From positions 1,550,001-1,614,000 of the forward strand of contig JAPYXD010000469.1 in NCBI GenBank assembly GCA_030998225.1: DNA of 64,000 nt, read 5' to 3'. This stretch comes from Diplolepis rosae (Eukaryota; Arthropoda; Insecta; Hymenoptera; Diplolepididae). Positions 44,890-56,800 of this stretch are shown one piece after another. The number at the start of each line of letters is the position of its first letter. Position 1 is the stretch's first letter. Both the position numbers and the translations under genes were made by a program. The notes under the pieces were generated by a model. The model made no database searches. It was not told the DNA's origin and was given only the letters and a program-made list of their open reading frames with translations.

Positions 44890-47800
44890 CTTTCGTAAAA
44901 ACCCTTTTTTATGACTCAGGGGGTCTCAAAACGTAAAGATTTGATGAAAATATCGAAAGTCATTTTTCACATAAAACCAATACCTTCTCATCCATGATGA
45001 GAATGTAAAAATCCAGAAAAATACATATATAGATTTTTGGGGTCGCTGATTTCGAACCCGAGGTCCGTTGACCTCCGTCATATCAGATTCAAGGTCATTT
45101 GAAGGTCAGAATGTAAAAAACCGGATGAAAAAAAAAATACATATATATAAGTTTTTGGGAACGCTAAATCCAAAGGGGTTCATTTAACAGCATAACAGCT
45201 CAATGATATGATGGAGGTCAACGGACCTCGGATTCGAAATCGGCGACCCCAAAAACCTATGTATGTATTTTTCTGGATTTTTTTATCGGATTTTTGCAGT
45301 TTGACCTTCAAATGACCTTTAATCTGATATGATGGTGGTCAACGGTCTTCGGATTCGAAATCAGCGACCCCAAAAATCTATATATGTATTTTTCTCGATT
45401 TCGTTTATTGGGTTTTTTCCCAAAAACACGGCATAGAAGCGGTGAAGTTTTCATTCTTCTAAGGGATGCTTGGGGTGAATAGGGGGGATGAGGGTGGTTC
45501 GTTTAGGGTGGAATTGACTTCTTATTGTTAGTAGATACTGTAGGATTTTTTTCGAATTTTTTGGGCCAAAAACCGGCCTTAGAGACCCTCCCCCTTTTAC
45601 AATATTTTTTATTTGATATTCTGAAATGAAATTTCTCCTGGTTAACCGAAATCAGAAAATCATACGAAATGGACAATTGTTAAAGTCGCTGTCACAGTGA
45701 AAAAGGAAACAATCCCCTGCTCCAATGGGCGCTGTAGACAGCAGCCTAGGGCTAATTCGCACTCCTGCACTCAAGTTGCTTGCTCGCTTTGCACAAATAA
45801 GGTGGGAATTTCGAAATGCATAATATAATATATAATTAAATCACTTTATGTAACACATTTAAAACAAATTAAAATCGTTTTTTATTAAAAATTTAAAAAA
45901 ATTCCCGGTCATTTCCCGGTCCAACGGCCACCCTGTTATTGATATCAGGTTTCTACATGTTTGTGTCTTAAGTACATATTTTCTTTTCAAAATTTGGAAA
46001 ATGATAGTAAAGTTTAAAGCGGGCATAGATAGACTACTTTTGAAAAATAATCAATTTTAGCAAAATATACCGAAAATATTTTTTCATTATTAAAATCAAA
46101 TCCGTTTTTATCTTCTCTAACATTTCCCAAATTTTGAAAACAAAATTTTGTATTTTTTGGACACAAACGTGTAAAAACGAAAAATCTATAAAAATTCCTT
46201 ATTTCCTAAGTATCACATGCCCTTAATGTTAAATATAGAGGAAAGTAAAACTGCATAAGTTTCAAATATTTACTAAAAGATTATTAAAAATTTGGATTTA
46301 AAGAAGAAATTATACTTCACGTACAAGTCCAATAAGATAGGGACTCCCTGCATCTCCAAATGTGTGAGCTATTAGAATTTGAAACGCCTCCGCCGTGGAT
46401 CTTCTTGTAGGGATAACGACATACTGTAAAAAATTCGTCATAATATGTATTTTCTTCAGGTTTCATAACTTTTTACTAAAATTGCGATGCTATTTTTTAG
46501 CTATTATTTTACTTAAGAAAAACTGTTTTACCAACTTTTTAATGAAGTCATTTTACTATTTTTAATTAAAATTTAACTTTCATTTGTTTGAGTTTATTCG
46601 CTATTGAATTTATATTTGCTATATTCTCAAAGAGCGATATCTTAAATATGTTGAGTTTTTGAATACGAACATAAAAATTTTTCGCAATAATTTTACGCAA
46701 AAATATATATGGCTTCGCTAGAGAAAAAATCTGTCTTACCAAAAGCATATCGGCAACAATCGACCAATTGATATTAATAGCAATCTGGCCAAAAAATATC
46801 AACGCATAGCACCCAGCAGCGTTAAATCCAGCGAAGATAGTTCCAAAGAATATCAGAGGTGCGCTAATAAGAAGGCCTCCTGCGCAAATGAGCGGATCTG
46901 CATTCGGATAGAGGACCCGCAATTTTTGCGCTAAAATAGACCCCAAGGGAACGCCCACCACTCCAGCAATCATTGCCGTCAATCCGAACTTATACGAAAC
47001 CCTGATAAATTAAGGCATTTGTAATTATAAATTTTGTATCTTATAATTAGGTTCCAAAATACAAAAAGGCTTAACGAGATGTATTTATAGCATACTTCAC
47101 ATGTAATAAACATTTTAAAATTATGATTGAACAAGTTATTCAAACAATTTTATAAAAGAGAAGATAATTTTATTACCGGATGAAAAACCCCGCACCAAAT
47201 GTACTGGAAATGGCTTCTTATAAAAAATTATATCTTTTTTTTTTGCGATACTTGTACTTTTTACAAGTATTTTAATAGAAAAATGTCGTTTTTAACGAAA
47301 AGTTATCTATCTTAAAAACTTATTGTCGAAATTGGTTATATACCTCACACGATTTAGATCTAGCACACTGAATAAAAGTTTTACACTCATGAACTTTGTT
47401 AGATGAAAAGAATGGTTCTTCCAGGAATATAAAAAACCTTATTAATTTTTGCCAACGTTTCGACCTCTACTCTGAAGACATCATCAGGACACTACTAGGG
47501 TGTTTGATATTGACGTGATAGAATGAACAAGAATCTTTTTTTTCGGCAAAATCGGTTTTATTTATCAAGGTATTCTCCTTTTAGCTCGATACAAAGAGTC
47601 CGACGAGCTTATACAGTCTGTTCCACAAGAAAAGGTACGCGTTTTCTCAGGAGTTTCAAAAAATTTTATTCCTTTCTATTATGTCCTGACTGTACGTTCG
47701 AAGGGCTACGGCGCAACCACCGATTTGTTTCAGTCTTGTTCGAAGTGTCAGATATTACACAACATTAAGCTATGAGTGCTATCTACGCTAAACGTTACGA

Positions 47801-50800
47801 AGAGAGAGACGCGAGCAACGTCCAGTAAGGAGGATAAGATGATCGTTGCACTGTTCAAGCGCAACCCAACTCTCCGGCTGCGTGAAGCCAAAGCTAAGCT
47901 AGCGGAGAAGGGACTACACATTAGTATAAACACCATAAGACGCAGATTAGCTCAGGCGAAAGTGCAGCACCGTCCCACGAGGCAGAAACCCCTGCTCTCA
48001 GAGGTTCACATGGAAAAACGCTTGGCATGGGCTACGGAAAATGTTGATCACGATTGGTCCAATGTACTTTTTTCGGACGAAGCGTTCTTTTGGGCATGGG
48101 TTACTATAAAACGTGCCTGGTCAGCCGCTGGTGAGCGTTTCCTCCAGCGAACTGTTTTGGCTGTTTAGAGCTTTTTACTGAAAACCTCAAAGCTCACAAA
48201 ATGCTTCAAATCTACGAACATGGTCTTCTGAGATCTGCAGAGAAGATGTTTGGAGCCAACAATAAAGATTGGATCCTTCAAGTGGACAACGGCCCCAAAC
48301 ATCGCAGTCATCTCTGCACGTCCTGGAAAGTGGAAAATGGCATCGCGACCTTGGACTGGCCTTCACAATCTTCTGATGCGAATCCAATAGAAAATGTGTG
48401 GAGTGTCGTGAAAAGGAAACTTGCAGGAAGGCGTCCATTCACCCTGAAGCAGCTCTCTCGACGAATTAAGGAGGTATGGAGCTCTCTACCTACGGAATAT
48501 GCCGAAAAACTAGTCGAGAGCATGCCCAGAAGGTGCACTGTTGTGCCAAAAAATAAAAATGAGGTTTTCTTTAAAACTTTCCGAGTAAACGCGTACCTTT
48601 TCTTGTGGAACAGACTGCAACTTTTCTATGCCTGCCAAATAATACGATTTGTCAAACCCTCCAAAATACCCTTCTGTTTTTCATTCAATTTCTTCGTTCG
48701 ATTCAAAACGCCTACCATACAGCCATCTCTTGAGGTTTGGGAACAGATAATAGTTGCTGGGTTGATGGCTATTTCAAAGAGCTCGACGGTTCTCGCTATA
48801 AACAGGGTATCAAAGCTGTTGAACATCGTTGGGAAAAGTATATCGAGCAAAAAAGAAGACTACGTTGAGAAATAAAGGTGATTTTTTCCAAATTTGTTGG
48901 GTGTTCTTTGTTAGGTCGGATACTTCTGGGACTACAGTAAAACCCCGTTTATCACAACACCCGTCTATTGCAACTCCCGTTTATTGCAACTTGTCTCTCC
49001 CGTTTATCGCAATAAACTCTACCATTTTTCCCCCTCCTATTAGTAGAAGGAGAGGTCACGTGATTCTTAAGGATAGGTGGGAATACCCCTCACTCTTAAA
49101 TTTGTGATAAACAGCGAACGCGCGCGAAACTACTCGTTGAGGCGCAGGCGCCGACAAGCAGTTGGTCAGACTGGTGGTCGAGGAGTGGGAACCCCTCCGT
49201 ATTTGCGATAAACGGGAGGCATTTACTTGGAAGGTGTTGCAATAAACGGGGTTTTACTGTACCCTCGTAGGAATATACAGGAATTGTGTGCTACAAGGAT
49301 ATTTCATTGAACTTATTCTGAAGGTGGTTTTATCATCCCTCGAATAATGAAGCGGAAAAATTGATATTTCATATATGAAATGATTTCGACATGTGTACAG
49401 GTAATGTGAGCTACGAGAATATGCCTTTAAATTTATTCTGAAGATTGTTTTCTCATTACTTATACACTTTGACCAAGAAATCTAGTTCGCAATCTACCAA
49501 CACTTTTGAGGGAAGTGCGAGGTCGCTTGATAAAATTAGGTTAATTTTATAGATTATAGATTATGATCCTGGAATACAAAAATGTAAAGTACTTTTCGAA
49601 AAATTGATCCTTTAATCGTTAGTCAACTATTTTTTATAAAAAAAAGAAATGAAATTAATGTTTCTTATGCTGTTAAATTGTAAAATTTAACTTCACAGTG
49701 GAGACAAGAGGGAAAAAAATATGGCCAGGCTTTTATCGAAATTTCCCACTGAACCACTTTCTCGACATTTCACTTTTTCCTTTTCTCTCGATCTCTTGTA
49801 GTATATATGTCTTTTTCTAGATATATTTTCCCCTCTGAGGGGTTGATCTTTTGTTTTTCTGAATAAATCATTATAATTATTAATTTTCTATTAGAATAAT
49901 TATCAAAAATAAAAGTTCGTAAACGCAATAAAAAGTTTTTCGAGGTTTTGAAGCGTTGCGGTTGTCTCGAATTTCCGAGTAAATTCTCTTTCGAGCTTTT
50001 CTATCGTCGAGACTTATTCTTTCACATATTGATATGATATATATATTTAAACATTCGAAAAAGTGAAAATTTTCAGTTTTCATGCTTCAGTTTCGAAAAA
50101 ATCAATTTTGTAAAAGTTTTATTTCTGGAATTTAGTGATGAAAATGTGATCTTAAATTGGCAACAAGTTGTTTGTCGATTGCATATTGCAAAATGATCTT
50201 TTATTTTACTTAAAAAATAAGGAAATTCGCATACTTACTCAGTAAGAAGGTGGGCATTGAATGGCATTGAAATGTCAAAATCTGGAAAGAAACGGAATCG
50301 AAAATGAAACATTTGAATGCCTTCTAATACCAAGGAATTAAAATGCATTCAAAAGTTTCATTCTCAATTCCGTTTCTTTCCAGATCTTGACATTTCAATG
50401 CCATTTAATGCCCACCTTCTTACTGGGTAGGTACATAAGTATATTGGATCTTGTGTTGGTAGATCCTGGACTAATCATCATTACTGAAAAATTTGAAATC
50501 ACGAAAGATTTTTTGATCAAACACACGGGGTAGGGAGTCTCTTCTATATATGGGACATTATTTCTCAACTGCCCCAACATTTTATGTCACGTTTTTCGAT
50601 TGTCTTCATATTTTCAGAATTTGTTTGCCTACTTGATGGGAGTTTACCCCTCAAATTACAGACATTTGTAATCACCCCTTTCCAAACTACAGGAGGTGGA
50701 ATTTTCACCCATAACGTCCGTCACGGTATTTTCAAATGGCAATGCAATTCTGCAAGAATTCCAAAATCATGTTTGTGATGTACAATATTTATGTTTTTAA

Positions 50801-53800
50801 TGAGAGAGAGTGTACGTCTGGCGACCTAGTGGTGAAATAATGAACTATTATTTATTTTATTGGCTACTTACAAGACGGCGTCAGTGACGCGGCCCGTAGC
50901 CGCGGTGATTCAGACTTTTACGAAAGCGCGGGCGAGAGATTCGCTTCAATCGAGCCCCATATGTCCGATACTATCAGCCATCCCATTTTGTTTTTACAGG
51001 AATTTGTTGTAAAAAAGTTGAGGTTTCTTTTGATATTAGTTTAAAAAAAATCAAAAGTACCCGAATGATAGAAAATGTTAAATAAATATTTAATTCAGTA
51101 GTTTCTTTATGAAAATGGAAAAATAATAAAAAATGGATGTAATATAATGAAAGGGTGTAAAAAATCCTTTCGAAATAACCCATAGAAAATTCAATTCGCA
51201 TTTCTAAAAAGGGACTTGTTGCTATTTGAAAATACCGTGACGGACGTTATGGGTGAAAATTTCACCCTCTGTAGTTTGGAAAGGGGTGGTAACAAATGAC
51301 TGTACTTTGGGGGGTAAACTCCCATCAAGTAAGCAAACAAATTCTGGAAATATGAAGACAATCGAAACACGTGACATAAAATGTTAGGGCAGTTGAGAAA
51401 TAATGCCCCATATGTACATGAAGTGTGCATTATGAGGGTATGCTTTTCAATTTATTTTAAGGGTTTTTTTCATCATCTGGCCTTTAACACTGAGGTAGAG
51501 AAATCATCATTACGTGTAAATTTTGAAAACAAGAGGTTTTTCGAACAAGCTATTGGGATTAACAAGGTCTGTCGCAAAAGTTCTAAGACAAGCTAAAAAT
51601 CAATAAAACTAACAATGTTTTAGGCAAAGTTGATTTATTTTATTCAAAATAGTCCTCTTCGGACTCAATACACCGCTTTGCAAGGTCAAGAAGCGAATTG
51701 AGATACATTTTTATTTTATCAGTAGAAATTATGTTTAGGATGGCGATCGTCTACCTTTGAATGTCTTCAATGTCTACATAACGCGTTCCTTTCATGGACA
51801 AATGTAATTCTCGGAATAAATAAAAATCACGCGGTGCACCAAGATAATGCCAAGATAAAACACGGCTTCGACTGTTTAGCCCTTTAGAAAGAAGATTTCG
51901 GCTCTTTTTTATGAATTCACGCACAATTTCAACGTTTTTTTCATTCACAGCTGATCTTGACCGACCCGAACATTTGTCCTTTGTCTTACAGACCTTTTTA
52001 AGGGGTTATATACGTTGTGGTCCAAGAAAATTAAAATATTTTTGTGGTTTTTTTAGGCAATCTTCAACGGTTTATTCAAAGTGAACAAATCAGGTTTGAA
52101 TATTACATATTCTAATGAAAAAATGTAGTGGTCGGTTATGAAAATATATAAAAAATTGCAGAAGTTATAGCTCCTTCCCCCAAACGCATTTTTTTCGCAG
52201 AGTCTGGCGGTGAACACGATATGATGCCAACAACTCAGCTGCAACAAAAAAGGCAACGAATTTACAGTATTATATTACAGCACCGTGTGTTTGAACGAAA
52301 GGTTTTGGAAAACATCAATTTTTTTGTAACGGAAATCAACACGCAACAAAAAAATCGGTTTTTTTGGTCTTCAAAATTTATTTAAAAAAAAAATTATTGT
52401 TGAAGCAATAACCTACATATGAAAAAATTATCGTTCAAGTACACCGGGTTGTGATAAGGAAGAATTTTTAAAAAATTTAGATAAATCGGTCAAGTATTTG
52501 AGAAATCGTGTTCACCGCAAAGGCACTTTTTGAAAAACACAATTCTGAGATATTCATGTTTGAAGTTTTGAGTATGCTTAATTTGTTAACAATAGCAATT
52601 CAATTAGACTCACAAACTGTCGTCGATAAACTTTCGAAAGTATGTTCATTGAAAATAAGTCATACAATTTTTTTTCGATTTTTTGACTCACCACAACGTA
52701 TATAACCCCTTAAATCGTTTGAACCAAGGGCTAAACCACTCTAAAATCAGCGAGACAACGTTCATCGTTATATGGACGTTATGCTCTGATTTTTCAATAT
52801 CGGTAATCCTAATGTAATTAAAATAAGAAATTTATCTTATGAGCCTGTTAGAGTAGTACCAACGCAATAGGCGATCGTTATTCGTGACGTCGGAGTTACT
52901 CTCTCTTTCTTATAAGCTAGCAATAAGTTCGTCGTTCGTTCTTGTTTCTAAGTATGAATACACTGTTTACTCGTCACGAAGAGTAAGACTCGGAGAAATC
53001 CACACGTTGTAGTAAGCGATCGAATGCTATTGTTTCTTATTCAACACTTATCCCATCGTCATTTCCCTCCGCGGCGCGTTGTGTATAGCTACACTTGTAA
53101 TTTATTTCCTTAGCCGTTGATTTGAACGATTTTATTCGTATGTGAATGATTTCATTTTATGAAATAAGAAGCTTATCTTATACATTAAAAAAATTCTTTC
53201 GACAGCTACACTGCGTTAAGTAAAATAAAGCTACGCTTATTTAAAGACCATCTAAAGATTTTTAATTTTAAAAAATCATGATTCTAGAGTGGTTTGCCCC
53301 TCGTTTGAACCACTCGTAGATAGTGGGACGGGATAAATGCTCATCACAAGAAAATTTTTGCACCATTTTATGCGTCTCGGCAACTGTTTTATCGAGTTTA
53401 AAAAATATTGGTTCTTTGTTCAAAATTTATTTTTCGACCAATGGTTTAAACGTACTGTCACATTAGGTGCAATAACTCAGCTTCTATACATCCGAATGTC
53501 ATGAAATTTTGACACAAGGAGGATTAGATTTTCAAAAGATCTAACAGATGTCGCTACTAGTATTAACTATTTTTGGCTTGTCTGGAAACTTTTGCAATAG
53601 ACCTTGTATATAAATAACTTTTTTTGTTTATAAAATATCTTTCTCAAAATTTGGAAAATGTACGAGAAGATAATAAGGAACGTCTGTTTAATATATTTTA
53701 GTAAAAATTCTGCAATTTTTTCCATTTTAAAATATGAAACTGAAGTGATATCGGCAATTACAGCTCTGTAACTACATTTCTACGAAGAATGAAATATCGC

Positions 53801-56800
53801 TATGAAATTTTGGCTAATAAATAAAGAATTACTGAGAGAGGTCTGTTATCCCTTGAATATTCATTATGATATAAAACAATTTTGATAAAAACAAGCAATT
53901 TTAGTAAATTGATGTGACCTGCATGATCCATGGTCTCAAGAAATTGTTAAATTTCATTTCTTGATTTGTAATATGAACTTATATTATGCGAGGCATGAAA
54001 GTTGCTGATTCTTCACAGTCAATATACAAATTGTGATTAGCAATGTAAGCTTTCATCATAGTAGGATAATTCCTCTTGGACCTCAATCTCAAGATCCTAA
54101 AGTATAATTTAACCCAAAAAGAAAAATTTTTTGATGAATATCGGCTTTTGATGTCGATTGTGCAGGCTCATCTCGCTTGCTCCATGATATTTTTTGCACG
54201 ACGTTATTGTAAACAACCCTTTTTTCATCGCCCATTATAATTCGCTTTAAAAATGGGTCAGTTTCGTTACGTTTCAGCAGTGAATCGCAAATGGAAATTC
54301 GTTTGGTGAGTTGAATTTCGTTCAATTTGCGAGAAACCCAAATATCGAGCTTATTAACGTAACCAAGTTGTTTTAAATGTGTTTCAACGCATGCATGTGA
54401 TATTTTAAGCTTCTCTGCAATCTCTCGTGTCGTACTACGCCGGTTATTTTCTATCATTGCTTTTATTTTATCGTCGTCAACTTCAGTTGGTCGTCCAGAG
54501 CGTGGTGCATCTTGGAGGTCAAAATTTCCGGAATGAAAACGAGCAAACCAATCCTGGCATTGGAGTTATGTTAATGATTTTTCGCCATAAACATAATACA
54601 ACTTTTTCCGAGCTTGCACTGCGTTTTTACCTTTTCGGGAGTAATAAAGTGAAACGTGACGAAAATGACCGTCTGGAATCTCCATTTCAAATCAATGCAA
54701 AGCAATAAATAAACAACAAAACTTGAAACTTTTTTTTACTGAATAATATATGAAACGTCAGCTGTCAAATACCATATACGGTCTGAAGTTTGCAATGGAG
54801 AAGAACGACTCCGAACAACTAAAGTCATTTAGCTGAAAAAAGCGAAATGACTTTGTCGCCAACCCAATATTGACAGTTTTTATTTAAATTAATTATTCAA
54901 GTTTTGAAAAATAATAAAACTTAAAATTTATACAAAAAGATTTATGCCACATAAATATCATGCTAATACGAACATATAGAATAAACTTACTCATTTTCAT
55001 CGATGGTGCTATCGCCGAGTTGTAGTTTTAAACCTAATTTGATAAAAGTTGGCCCCCACCAAGCTAACGCGCCAGTAACAAATGAAACACATGTAAATCC
55101 AGCGGTGGAAAGCATGAAACTATGACTGCAGTGAAAAATATTTATTTTTTAGAAATAGGGAAATAAAACTAATTGTCATTTTTTATTGATTTAAAAATTC
55201 GAAATGAGTTCACTTTTTAAGAAGAGCTTTGACATCATCTCCCCATGAAGTACTGGCGATGTTGGTTCCTCCCTCTTTCTCGCCTCTAATTGGATCTCGC
55301 ACCAGAGCGAGAATTAGAATGATCGCTACAATTCCCAAAGCCGGAGTTATTCGCAATCCCCACTGCCACGAGCCAGTCGCTCTAGCAGTTTCTCCCCCAG
55401 TTATGTATCCTAAACCACTGAAAATAATATATTGTGCAACTATGGAAAACAATAGTATATTACATAACAAGGGCAGAAAGTTGAGATTCCTGCACTGCGC
55501 GCCATAATGCCCGAGGAGAAGCCGAGGGCATCATGGCACGCAGTTCAGGGCTCTCAAATTTCTGCCCATGTAGTGTATACTATTTTTCTTGCTACCCGGT
55601 CGAAAGTACGAAAACAATTGCATGTGTCCATTGGAATATATTGATGCCTGCCCCGACATTTGCGGCACGAGCGGAGCGAGTGCTGCTGGTCGGGGGCAGC
55701 CCCCTGCATCTCTGAGTTGAAAATGACATGAATTGTGACTGGCTTCCATGGTGGCGCTGAATGTTCATTGGGCCGACTTACACGAAAATCACATTACAAA
55801 ACATAGTTTTTTAAGGTTTTCTCTGTAAATTTTCAAATTTTCGAGTTCTTGAACGGTAGTGAGATAAAGTTCGCGAGTTTAGAAACAAATTTCCAAAAAA
55901 ATTGACGTAAAAAATGGTGAAATGTGTGTGTTTTGGGTGCAAATCCGGATATAAGTCTTGCTCTGACAAAGTTCGTTTTTTCATTGTACCGAAGGATGAA
56001 AATACGATAAATTTATGACTCATAGTTTTACTGAATTACATAGAATTCCTAAAGTAATAGGAATTGAAAACTTAAATTTATAATTTAAAAAAATTAAGAT
56101 GGCTGATATAAAGAAGGCCAATCTTGAAAAGAAAAAGGCAGCAAAGCTGACAGGCCTAACTTAATAATGTGCTCACATACCAAATATTATATTTATGAGA
56201 TGTTCAAAATGGATGAGAACACCGTATCATCTAAACAAAAAAATTAGACGTTAATATAAGTTATCAGAGAATTACTTTTATTAGATAAACTCCAGTCAAT
56301 TAAAAAATCACTTTTACTCGATGTTATTTATACAATAATCTAAGTGCAATTTGCTTTAAACCTATTCCACTGCTTTGAATTATAATATATTATAATAATA
56401 TATTATTAATATATTTCATAGTATAATATTAACAAATTTTAGTCCAAATTCCAAACATTATTTTTGAAATATTTTTTTTGAAAAGGAGTTTCATTTAATT
56501 ACAGTAGTAATATATAGTATATGTATTATATGTTTTTGTTATATGTTATATTATATATGTGTTATATAATATGAAAAATTATCAAATTTTATTGTAACGA
56601 GGTTAATTATTAGTATTAATATTTAAATGAACGCAAAACAATAATAAAATAAAAAACATGATACAAATAATGCAATTCCCGCCAGAATTTAGAAATTAGA
56701 TTTTCTGCCTAATGTGAATTTCTTAACCTTTTCGAAGAGAATAAATTTTTGTGAAAAATATGAAGATCTTATTAGGTTATTGTCATGTATAAGAAAATGC

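Larger units (their letters stand above)
43353..46222. mobile_element. GGGCATGTGATAC-family MITE, interrupted, filling spinster intron F-G
   Basis: Left end 43353-43387 (GGGCATGTGATACATCGATA up to GCAAATTTT) and right part from about 45948 (GGTTTCTACATGTTTGTGTC to CCTAAGTATCACATGCCC, 46222) together match 40003-40363. TTAA at 43349-43352 and 46223-46226. The gap holds the 43386-45008 repeat and the sequence to about 45945. Confidence 0.85.
47530..48770 (-). pseudogene. mariner 3' fragment split by a Tc1 element
   Basis: Right of the Tc1 element, minus-strand codons give [46 protein letters not shown], matching the 29640-30100 relic. Left of it, 47545-47611 continues the 3' end of the same mariner family by position. 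Only the region after the third catalytic Asp is retained. Confidence 0.75.
51747..53425 (-). pseudogene. mariner transposase relic split by two MITEs
   Basis: Reading minus: [39 protein letters not shown], then the hAT-type MITE, then KRF, then the TTAA MITE, then [40 protein letters not shown], and after an internal deletion [28 protein letters not shown]. The start codon and the first two catalytic motifs are absent; the remaining APxDFYLF marks the area just after the third. Confidence 0.88.
51563..53606 (-). mobile_element. mariner with two nested MITEs
   Basis: Inverted ends CAAGGTCTGTCGCAAAAGTT and CAAGGTCTATTGCAAAAGTT. TA lies at the right (53607-53608); the left flank reads AA. It contains a transposase relic and the insertions 52002-52709 and 52725-53302. 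Confidence 0.88.

Noticed and set aside
44736..44936. Frames with long TDRQTDRQ repeats.
   Set aside because: Translation of the (CAGA)n microsatellite.
46566..46739. Extension of spinster exon E beyond 46740.
   Set aside because: A GTAAGA donor follows ADMLL exactly where the family continues with YVV, which is supplied by exon F; the extension is lysine/isoleucine-rich intron sequence.
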